From: Desulfobulbaceae bacterium
GTDB lineage: Bacteria; Desulfobacterota; Desulfobulbia; Desulfobulbales; Desulfocapsaceae
Assembly: GCA_030632405.1 (NCBI GenBank)
Contig: DAOVUU010000204.1
Location: forward strand, 1 to 5,519
Length of the DNA: 5,519 bases
Reading direction: 5' to 3'
Below, piece after piece: positions 1 through 5,215 of the stretch (positions are counted from its first letter, which is position 1; each line of letters begins with the position of its first letter). The notes beneath the pieces were generated by a model. The model was not told the DNA's origin. It ran no database searches and was given only the letters and a program-made list of their open reading frames with translations. The position numbers and the translations under genes are program-made.

Positions 1-513
1 CCACCGGTCATACAGACCACCCAGAACAACCCTTTCATCCCAATGTTCCCCCAGTGTGTCGAGGAAATCCAGATGAAGTGCAGGCTGCAGTCACTGCTGG
101 TGATCATGCTGGCCGGCAACGCTCAACATATCTGTAGCCAGGTCGGAAACGGTTCTCGCGGTAGCGATTGATCCGTTCACATAGAGTCTGGATCGCCCCG
201 AGCAGGTGATCGTCCGCTTTATCACGACAACAGGTTCAGCACCAAATCCACCTTCTTCCAGTTTCTGCAAGAGCTTATAATGTTTGGGATTTAACTCAAA
301 CAAAGCCTCAATCTCACAGAGATCTGCTCCACTGCGTACCCAATCCAGAGACGCCCTGCCACCGGTCAAAAGATGGATGGCCCGCAGCATTATCGATTTT
401 CCTGCCCCGGTCTCACCGGTCATAACAACCAGGCCACCTGTGCAATTTTGATCAAAATTCAGTTCAAGAGATTCAATCAGCGCAAGATTTTTAATTCTCA
501 GTTCACAAAGCAT
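1..513 (-). pseudogene. recN: DNA repair ATPase RecN, N-terminal part, interrupted by an in-frame TGA
   Basis: RecN is an SMC-like ATPase that acts early in recombinational repair of double-strand breaks. The start MLCELRIKNLALIESLEL is the classic RecN opening, and an in-frame TGA a few codons upstream supports the ATG at 513. Walker A is GETGAGKS (residues 33-40), followed by SRLYVNGSIAT (about 108-118) and the Q-loop-like GQHDHQQ (134-140). Codon 141 is TGA (93-91). Beyond it the same frame continues as LQPALHLDFLDTLGEHWDER and on to the left edge with no further stop, matching the family pattern HQxLLxP..HLDxLD, so a leucine is expected at the TGA. About 380 residues of a normal ~550-residue RecN lie outside the window. 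I cannot tell a true nonsense mutation, a sequencing error or recoding apart; selenocysteine at a leucine position would be unexpected. No good Shine-Dalgarno is visible. The recN identity is very sure, the pseudogene label only moderately so. Confidence 0.85.
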
Positions 514-539
514 CAGTTTTAATCAGCAGATACGCATTT

Positions 540-569
540 ATTATGTCCCGACTTGACTCTCACTTTAAA
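540..569 (-). promoter_or_regulatory. possible recN promoter
   Basis: On the minus strand TTTAAA (569-564) and CATAAT (545-540) are separated by 18 bases, giving 4/6 and 5/6 matches to sigma-70 hexamers. The predicted transcript would start about 20 bases before the recN ATG. I looked for a LexA/SOS box here, since recN is often SOS-controlled, and found no convincing one. This is a by-eye match only. Confidence 0.3.
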
Positions 570-620
570 GGACTGTACGGTGTAAACATTGACCTTGCTA
601 AGCGGGAATAGTCGGAGTGA

Positions 621-669
621 GTACCTTCAAAAAGGTGTTTTCCAGGGTACTGATGAATATTTAAACACC
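621..669. repeat. nested inverted repeats between recN and the DtxR-family gene
   Basis: Three overlapping inverted repeats lie in the divergent intergenic region. GTACC (621-625) pairs with GGTAC (646-650), ACCTT (623-627) with AAGGT (632-636), and GGTGTTT (634-640) with AAACACC (663-669). They overlap, so they could form alternative structures or operator half-sites. They lie 65-110 bases upstream of the DtxR-family start, where an autoregulatory operator could be. No known metal-box consensus is matched, so the role is only a guess. Confidence 0.3.
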
Positions 670-732
670 AGAGCCAACCTGTTTATACAAAATGATCCAC
701 TCTCAATACCCATTATTTAACTACAGATCAAT

Positions 733-1245
733 ATGAAAGAAAAAACAGATCTCAGTGCAAGCCTTGAGGACTACATTGAAGCTATTTATCACATAATTGA
801 AAAAAAACTTGTTGCCCGAAGTAAGGAAATCGCCGCAAAACTTGATGTGAGTCAAGCTTCTGTAACCGAGGCTCTCCGTGCTTTATCCAAAAAGAGCCTC
901 ATCAATTATGCGCCCTATGAAGCTATCACCTTGACAGAGGAAGGTAAAATTGTGGCTGAGGATGTAATCTTTCGCCATGAAGCTCTGAAACGTTTCTTCG
1001 TCGAAGTCCTGGCAATAGATTCCACTATTGCTGAAGAGGGCGCATGCAAGATCGAACACTCCGCCCCTCCTGAGATCATTGCCCGAATGATCAGTTTCAC
1101 AAAATTTATCAAGGTGTGTCCCAGGGGAGGCGACGACTTGATCAAAGGTTTTGCCCAATATTGCACCAAAGGAATGCAGGGAGAAAAATGCGACGACTGT
1201 GTCTCCGGCTGCCGCCCTCCTTCCATCAGCGTCCCCCGGCTTTAA
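733..1245 (+). CDS. DtxR/MntR-family metal-dependent transcriptional repressor
   Basis: Cytoplasmic dimeric repressor that binds DNA when loaded with Fe(II) or Mn(II) and controls metal uptake genes. Residues 8-70 form the winged helix: SLEDYIEAIYHI opens it, the HTH spans about 30-55 (KEIAAKLDVSQASVTEALRA), and the wing is NYAPYEAITLTEEG. The dimerisation/metal domain follows. Ligands by alignment to MntR/DtxR are D13, E16, H82, C105, E108 and H109, the last three in ACKIEH. D13 is MntR-like, while C105 matches DtxR C102, so the preferred metal cannot be called. There is no SH3-like third domain. Instead a tail carries five cysteines (C129, C144, C153, C156, C160) in a CPR...C...CxxCxxxC pattern. 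At 170 residues the length fits two-domain family members. There is no strong Shine-Dalgarno before the ATG. No feo or mnt transport gene is adjacent, so the target is unknown. The 3' end overlaps the convergent selenoprotein gene by 20 bases. Confidence 0.92.
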   Translation: MKEKTDLSASLEDYIEAIYHIIEKKLVARSKEIAAKLDVSQASVTEALRALSKKSLINYAPYEAITLTEEGKIVAEDVIFRHEALKRFFVEVLAIDSTIAEEGACKIEHSAPPEIIARMISFTKFIKVCPRGGDDLIKGFAQYCTKGMQGEKCDDCVSGCRPPSISVPRL

Positions 1246-1453
1246 TCAGCATCCCGATCTCACCATCCTCAGGAAACCTCTGTAACTTTTTTTTTGAAAA
1301 AAGCAGCTCGGTATCGGCCACAACTTCAAAAACACCCCCCGACGAGGCTATCAGCTTAATTTCTGCGTCAAATTCTTTCTTCAACTCTTCCCCCAGACTG
1401 GAGGCACGCGGCTCATAATTTCACTTTGTGCAATATTCTATAGAAATTTTCAT
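1226..1453 (-). CDS. SelW-like (Rdx family) selenoprotein with in-frame UGA at codon 11
   Basis: Small thioredoxin-fold selenoprotein of the SelW/SelT/SelH (Rdx) family, thought to act in cytoplasmic thiol redox reactions. Reading TGA (1423-1421) as selenocysteine U gives a 75-residue protein: MKISIEYCTKUNYEPRASSL at the N-terminus, then a helix EELKKEF, strand IKLIASSGGVFEVVADTELL, FSKKK and LQRFPEDGEI. The CxxU motif (C8, U11) sits right after the first strand, as in SelW. The later GGVFEV..D..L.FSKK...RFP pattern is diagnostic of the family and lies wholly downstream of the TGA in the same frame, so this is not a 10-codon peptide. The ATG at 1453 has GGAAG about 5 bases upstream (ACGGAAGATGCT before ATG). 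An A9 run (1295-1287) encodes the lysines of FSKKK, and the frame is intact across it. The gene is divergent from dgt and overlaps the end of the DtxR-family gene. Simple ORF calling misses it. The final TGA (1228-1226) must be a true stop. Confidence 0.93.
1390..1423 (-). promoter_or_regulatory. bacterial SECIS-like hairpin downstream of the Sec UGA
   Basis: Sixteen bases after the UGA (1423-1421) the transcript can fold as CCUCCA (1404-1399), loop GUC (1398-1396), UGGGGG (1395-1390). This is a 6-bp stem with one G-U pair. The loop opens with GU and begins 22 bases after the UGA. As I recall the bacterial SECIS model (a stem-loop inside the coding region shortly after the UGA, guanine among the first loop bases, UGA-to-loop distance roughly 16-37), it fits. 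It would recruit SelB with Sec-tRNA. The hairpin encodes ordinary residues of the protein (PRASSLGE region). Confidence 0.65.
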
Positions 1454-1562
1454 AGCATCTTCCGTCTTAAAAATTTAATCTTAATGAACTCACCCTCTGA
1501 CACTGAATTTCAATAAACAATATCTATCTTTCAAAAACATAGCAATCATAAACCGGGAAAAA

Positions 1563-2741
1563 ATGACAACCAGAGAAACTCAGCCCAGACTTTTTTCAAT
1601 GTTGCAGGAATTGAACAAAAGTGAAAAAATTAACCTCTCTCCCCGGGCAACCTACAGTGATCAGGGCACCAGGAGATATCCTGAAAAAAGAAGAAGCTAC
1701 CGTCAACAGTTTGCACTTGACGCTGACCGTATCCTCCACTCCCGGGCTTATATCCGATATATTGACAAAACCCAGGTATTTTGCCTGGTCGACAACGACC
1801 ACATAACCCACCGGGTCCTTCATGTTCAACTTGTTGCCCGAATTGCCAGAACAATTGGCCGGTTCCTGAAACTGAATGAAGATCTGATCGAGGCAATAGC
1901 TCTGGGCCATGATATCGGTCACCCCCCATTCGGACATGATGGAGAAAGTTTCCTTTCAGAATTGAGTGTGGAACATAGCCTCCCTCCCTTTCAGCACAAC
2001 ATCCAATCCATACGTTTCCTCGATACACTTGAACGAAAAGGGAGAGGCTGGAATCTGACCCTGCAGGTACTCGATGGCATTCTCTGCCATGACGGCGAAG
2101 TTCATTCACGCCTGCTTAGCCCGCAGAACTCGACGACCTTTGAAGACTTTGACCGCAGCTTGAAGGAAAAAGAGGCCAACCCACACCACACAATTCTCCC
2201 CTCAACGCCGGAAGGTTGTGTAGTCCGCCTTGCTGATACAATAGCCTACATTGGGAAAGATATTGAAGATGCGATCATTTTAGGACTTATAAAGCGTCAA
2301 GATATTCCCACAGTATGCAGTGAACTCCTGGGGAATACCAACGGCACAATAGTGTTTACCCTTGTTACCGATCTTATTGAAAACAGCACTCTCAACGGGC
2401 CACAAGAGACAACAATCGGCTTCGGTGAGGAGGTATCTGCCGCTTTATATCGACTGAAGCGGTTTAACTATGAAAAGATATACATGGCGCCTGCAACGAA
2501 ACGAAATATCCCCTTAATACGAGAATGCTATCGTAAACTTTTTTCCTTTTATCTTGATTGTCTAAAAAACAAGCCCGGAATATTACCGGAAGGAGTTGAT
2601 TTAATGGGCGACATGGACTCTTTCTACCGTGGGCCGTATAGCGAAGAAGAGAAAGTGCGCGATTTCATAGCCGGCATGACGGATGATTACTTTCTCACCC
2701 AGGCCAGATCTATCGGCTGTACCGTCCCAAAAATTGGCTAA
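1563..2741 (+). CDS. dgt: HD-domain dNTP triphosphohydrolase (dGTPase family)
   Basis: Cytoplasmic enzyme of the dGTPase/SAMHD1-like HD superfamily, cleaving dNTPs to deoxynucleoside plus tripolyphosphate and so limiting the dNTP pool. It has 392 residues, and the N-terminal signature DRILHSRAYIRYIDKTQV (55-72) is typical of the family. The HD metal site is complete: H83 in DHITHR, H116-D117 in ALGHDIGHPPFGHDGE, and D225 in RLADTIAYIGKDIEDA. H125 lies in the conserved FGHDGE segment where the catalytic histidine is expected. Later helices, such as YEKIYMAP (303-310), also fit. The ATG at 1563 is preceded by GGGA at a short spacing (AACCGGGAAAAA). The gene is divergent from the selenoprotein gene, with about 110 bases of A+T-rich sequence between them in which I see no confident promoter. 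The acyltransferase gene follows 81 bases downstream. Substrate preference within dNTPs cannot be read from sequence. All key residues are present, so it should be active. Confidence 0.92.
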   Translation: MTTRETQPRLFSMLQELNKSEKINLSPRATYSDQGTRRYPEKRRSYRQQFALDADRILHSRAYIRYIDKTQVFCLVDNDHITHRVLHVQLVARIARTIGRFLKLNEDLIEAIALGHDIGHPPFGHDGESFLSELSVEHSLPPFQHNIQSIRFLDTLERKGRGWNLTLQVLDGILCHDGEVHSRLLSPQNSTTFEDFDRSLKEKEANPHHTILPSTPEGCVVRLADTIAYIGKDIEDAIILGLIKRQDIPTVCSELLGNTNGTIVFTLVTDLIENSTLNGPQETTIGFGEEVSAALYRLKRFNYEKIYMAPATKRNIPLIRECYRKLFSFYLDCLKNKPGILPEGVDLMGDMDSFYRGPYSEEEKVRDFIAGMTDDYFLTQARSIGCTVPKIG

Positions 2742-2810
2742 GTAGAGCTTTTACGAAGCTATCAACCATAGATATGTTATAAAAAAACCCCGGTTAATTT
2801 GATTTAAAAG

Positions 2811-2822
2811 AACGAGCTCGTT
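2811..2822. repeat. perfect 12-bp palindrome directly before the acyltransferase-like start
   Basis: AACGAGCTCGTT is perfectly self-complementary and ends at the base before the ATG at 2823. It occupies the place of a Shine-Dalgarno, and no good SD is visible otherwise. It could be an operator or simply chance; in RNA it would give only a 4-bp stem with a 4-base loop. Confidence 0.5.
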
Positions 2823-3497
2823 ATGGCATTTAAAATAAATAAAATCTTTTCTTCAAAATTTGCACAGTGGTTGTTGTATAAACTCATACGAACATACTCT
2901 TTAACATATAGACTTGAAGTTCAAAATGAAGATATCTGGCTTGATGATTATTTGAACGATAATCGCCGTATCATCCTTTGTGTTCATCATCAGCAGTTTT
3001 TTCCGGCTATTCGTTATTTCCAGAGATATAAAAAATATAATCCGGGGCTTATGATAAGCCAGAGCAAAGACGGCGAATTTATTTCGGCCGTTGCAAATAA
3101 AACAGGTTGGACAACCGTAAGAGGATCTTCGTCAAGGGGTGGCCGTGAAGCCTTAAGTGGCATGATCGACCATCTTATTGAGCATCGACTTGCCGCTCAT
3201 ATCATTGATGGACCCAGAGGACCTTTTGGTATTGTAAAACCTGGAGCCATAAAACTTGCTCACGCTGCGGAGTCCGTCATAGTACCTTTTTATGCCAGAG
3301 CCGACAGAGCCTGGTATGCCCGAAGCTGGGATAAATTTCTATTACCGAAACCTTTTTCTAAAGTTGTCTTACGATTTGGGGAAAAAATTGAATTTAAACA
3401 GACTGAAACAAGTGAAGCTTTTGAAGAACAAAGAAAAACGCTTGAAGATATTATGTTTAAAGAAAATGAGAAATTAAAAGCTGAGTTTCAGAAATGA
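2823..3497 (+). CDS. DUF374 / lysophospholipid acyltransferase-like protein
   Basis: Predicted membrane-associated acyltransferase of the DUF374 branch of the LPLAT superfamily, the group related to lipid A and phospholipid acyltransferases; the actual donor and acceptor are unknown. The 224 residues carry the family blocks in order. CVHHQQFFP (53-61, H55/H56) is in the position of the usual HGR or HxxxxD motif. ISQSKDGEFI (78-87) is followed by VRGSSSRGG (99-107), IIDGPRGPFG (127-136) and GAIKLA (141-146). The block ends with IVPFYARADRAWYARSWDKF and PKPFSKVVLRFG. The first block is unusual: DUF374 proteins commonly have WHGR or similar, whereas here it is HHQQ. No signal peptide is evident, although the first 30 residues are amphipathic or hydrophobic (AQWLLYKLI). 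The A+T content is visibly higher than in dgt. It lies 81 bases after dgt on the same strand, so it may be co-transcribed; a TATAAA (2779-2784) could also be a -10 but lacks a good -35. The stop is TGA. Confidence 0.85.
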   Translation: MAFKINKIFSSKFAQWLLYKLIRTYSLTYRLEVQNEDIWLDDYLNDNRRIILCVHHQQFFPAIRYFQRYKKYNPGLMISQSKDGEFISAVANKTGWTTVRGSSSRGGREALSGMIDHLIEHRLAAHIIDGPRGPFGIVKPGAIKLAHAAESVIVPFYARADRAWYARSWDKFLLPKPFSKVVLRFGEKIEFKQTETSEAFEEQRKTLEDIMFKENEKLKAEFQK

Positions 3498-3633
3498 TAT
3501 CTCCCTTCCTGCAATAAACGTTTCAGCCCGGTGTACTAACAAACAATTATGATACTGCTTTTTCAAAAAAGAAAGCCAGAGTACTGTCTCTGTGAGCTTG
3601 AAACTATAAATACTCAGTGGCACTAGATAACCA

Positions 3634-3662
3634 TTGACCTCAATTAGTGAACATGGTATCCA
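3634..3662 (+). promoter_or_regulatory. possible tRNA-Arg promoter
   Basis: TTGACC (3634-3639, 5/6 match to the -35 consensus) and TATCCA (3657-3662, weak -10) are separated by exactly 17 bases and lie about 20 bases before the mature tRNA 5' end. The position is right for a tRNA gene. Apart from this I see no gene in the 183 bases between the acyltransferase-like gene and the tRNA, only short AT-rich and CAGAG/CTCTG inverted repeats with no T-run. Confidence 0.4.
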
Positions 3663-3680
3663 GAGCGATCATTTTTTTAT

Positions 3681-3757
3681 GCACCCGTAGCTCAGCTGGA
3701 TAGAGCACCGGACTTCGAATCCGGGTGTCGGGGGTTCGAATCCCTCCGGGTGTACCA
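3681..3757 (+). tRNA. tRNA-Arg, anticodon TCG
   Basis: Complete 77-base tRNA including an encoded CCA. The acceptor stem GCACCCG/CGGGTGT has a terminal G-U pair and discriminator A, followed by CCA at 3755-3757. The D arm is GCTCAGCTGGATAGAGC. The anticodon stem ACCGG/CCGGG-type closes the loop CTTCGAA (3713-3719) with anticodon TCG at 3715-3717, reading CGA (wobble aside) as arginine. The T arm is GGGGGTTCGAATCCCTC-like with the canonical TTCGAAT. There is no intron or variable-arm expansion. Its 3' end faces the accessory-looking part of the window, the usual target side for integrases. Confidence 0.97.
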
Positions 3758-3764
3758 AATATAT

Positions 3765-3800
3765 CAGCCACTTAGTCAACTTGACCGGGTGGCTGTTTTT
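3765..3800 (+). terminator. intrinsic terminator of the tRNA transcript
   Basis: CAGCCAC (3765-3771) pairs with GTGGCTG (3789-3795) over 7 bp. Inside, a symmetrical 3x3 internal loop leads to GTCA/TGAC with loop ACT. TTTTT (3796-3800) follows the stem directly. It starts 8 bases after the CCA end, as expected for a single-tRNA unit. Confidence 0.85.
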
Positions 3801-4034
3801 GATTGAGCTAACATATAGCTAACAACACAGCGTCGTTTTATGTCCGTTTGAGACTGCTCTGTCTCTCTCTTTTGCTACTTTACAAATTCAATATGGCTTT
3901 GTTGGTTCTGGTACTACAAAAAGAAAAAGTGATATAGCAAAATCTGTTTTTTTGATTTGAGGACTTTTTCTTTCTTAGGTTAAATTTAAAGAAGGCAAAC
4001 TGTCCGAATAAAGATTCAACCCATACCGTAGAAA
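3801..4034. other. gene-free junction with a repeated AGCTAACA motif
   Basis: No coding region or RNA gene is supported here. The only structure I see is a pair of exact AGCTAACA repeats at 3806-3813 and 3817-3824, 11 bases apart start to start (one DNA helical turn), just beyond the tRNA terminator. Such phased repeats near a tRNA can be integrase arm sites, but this is inference. The rest is A+T-rich with T-runs (about 3946-3952 and 3965-3970) and no G+C-rich stem that would make a convincing terminator for the minus-strand gene that ends at 4035. Confidence 0.4.
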
Positions 4035-5027
4035 TCAGAGGGATTTTTCAATATGCTGGATAAAATTACTCTCGTTCACAAAGGTTAGATCGTACATGCT
4101 GGTTAACCCTTGGGCCTGCTCTTGACTCAAACCAATTACACAGAGAAAGAACTGCTCTTTATCGAGATGTAATCGCTTCCGTAATTTAGAATATTTATCA
4201 ATGTGTTGCCGAAATTCTCCTGATTTACATTCTATACATACAGGAATACTATTATTGACTAAGAAAAAGACATCTAGTTCATGAGAATCTTCATTTGGAA
4301 ACTTCACAATCAGGTTTCTTACACAAGACGTGGGTAGCTGCTTCTCTCGAAAATATTCTAACAATTTCATAAATACAAACCACTCCATCCATTCACCAGT
4401 GAAAAAATTTACAATCGTTGGTGATGTCTGCAGAGTGAGGCGAATTATTTTATCTTGTTTTTGATAGAAGTATTTAGCGACAAAGGAATACTCATAGAGC
4501 TGCCGACAAAAGCTTGTAATTGCTTTGCCCTCCTTTTGACTTTTTGAGGAAAGTGGTATTTTTACGTTCGTGTAGCCCTTGTGCTGGATACGCTTAATTT
4601 TGTCTGTTACATCTCGCAAAATCTCATACTGATTTCCTAAATCCAGTGCCACTTCATCAAAAAAACCCGTTGTGTCAATAGCTCTCTGATTTACGTCAAC
4701 TTTAATCTGTCTCTCCTGAAACCATTCTACAATAGCTGAATATTGATCTTCTTGTGTCAAGGCAGTTGTATTGTAAATATCTATCGCTTCAAGAGACATT
4801 TCTTCAACGATTTCAAGTTCTGAGACCTCAGCAATTGCAGTTTGTTGTTTTACCTCATACAACTCTTTACATTTAGAACGATATTTTTTGATCACATTCT
4901 CAACGAATGCTACAGTGTCATGTATTGGAGCAACCTCCTTACATTTTGGACACTTCACTGATTTCCCAATATAGTCGCTAGCAACTTCACGAAGATGTCC
5001 ACATTTGTTACACCGAAAAAGAGCCAT
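4035..5027 (-). CDS. zinc-ribbon protein with C-terminal PD-(D/E)XK nuclease domain (Card1/DUF1887-like)
   Basis: 330 residues, not a protein I can name. Residues 4-32 form a zinc ribbon (FRCNKCG with C6 and C9, then VKCPKC with C26 and C29). Residues 38-80 are charged and helical, possibly a coiled coil. About 85-205 is a middle region of unknown fold. The C-terminal domain (about 205-330) has the layout of the nuclease domain of Card1/Can2 and DUF1887 proteins: FFTGEWMEWFVF (E212/E215), then HELDVFFLVNNSIPVCIECKSG with D252 and E266-C-K268 forming D...ExK, then KLRKRLHL and a final strand-rich part. The motif is intact, so metal-dependent DNA or RNA cleavage is plausible. I see no CARF nucleotide-sensor domain; the zinc ribbon may target it instead. 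The start ATG at 5027 is set by AGGAG 11 bases upstream. The gene is A+T-rich compared with recN or dgt, in keeping with an accessory gene. No partner such as a toxin-antitoxin or CRISPR gene is adjacent. The nuclease fold is likely; a defence role is inference. Confidence 0.75.
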   Translation of the reverse strand: MALFRCNKCGHLREVASDYIGKSVKCPKCKEVAPIHDTVAFVENVIKKYRSKCKELYEVKQQTAIAEVSELEIVEEMSLEAIDIYNTTALTQEDQYSAIVEWFQERQIKVDVNQRAIDTTGFFDEVALDLGNQYEILRDVTDKIKRIQHKGYTNVKIPLSSKSQKEGKAITSFCRQLYEYSFVAKYFYQKQDKIIRLTLQTSPTIVNFFTGEWMEWFVFMKLLEYFREKQLPTSCVRNLIVKFPNEDSHELDVFFLVNNSIPVCIECKSGEFRQHIDKYSKLRKRLHLDKEQFFLCVIGLSQEQAQGLTSMYDLTFVNESNFIQHIEKSL

Positions 5028-5055
5028 GAAAAATATATCTCCTGATTTTAAAATG

Positions 5056-5085
5056 ATTATGCCAGCGTTACATGAAAAATTGCAA
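5056..5085 (-). promoter_or_regulatory. likely promoter of the zinc-ribbon nuclease gene
   Basis: On the minus strand TTGCAA (5085-5080) and CATAAT (5061-5056) are 18 bases apart, with 4/6 and 5/6 matches. TG one base before the -10 (TGGCATAAT) makes an extended -10. The transcript would begin about 20-25 bases before the ATG, leaving room for the AGGAG ribosome site. The gene may therefore be transcribed on its own, although the upstream partial gene points the same way with no clear terminator between them. Confidence 0.45.
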
Positions 5086-5215
5086 TGATCTATAACTAGC
5101 TCTGTTCTTTTTCAGTAATCTAATCTAATTCAATATTATTCAATACTTGTCATTGCACATTTACACATGAATTACACAGAACGATCATCCTACTTGCCTT
5201 AATGGGAAAGATGTA

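Noticed and set aside
514..600. LexA-type SOS box before recN
   Set aside because: CTGTAC occurs near the -35 but there is no matching second half-site at the required spacing.
543..611. 22-codon plus-strand ORF in the recN-repressor spacer
   Set aside because: It has no ribosome-binding site and no recognisable similarity, and overlaps the likely recN promoter.
1116..1418. 100-codon plus-strand reading across the end of the repressor gene
   Set aside because: It is antisense to the SelW-like selenoprotein and out of frame with the repressor; its composition (Ser/Pro-rich, no family pattern) is that of a shadow.
1596..2109. Minus-strand readings of 113 and 159 codons under dgt
   Set aside because: They lie wholly inside the strongly supported dgt gene and show no family pattern.
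2746..2760. AGCTT/AAGCT hairpin after dgt
   Set aside because: Only 5 bp, A+T-containing and not followed by a T-run, so it is not a credible terminator.
5116..5130. TAATC TAATC TAATT short tandem repeat
   Set aside because: Three imperfect 5-base units in A+T-rich spacer are too short to mean an iteron or CRISPR-type array.
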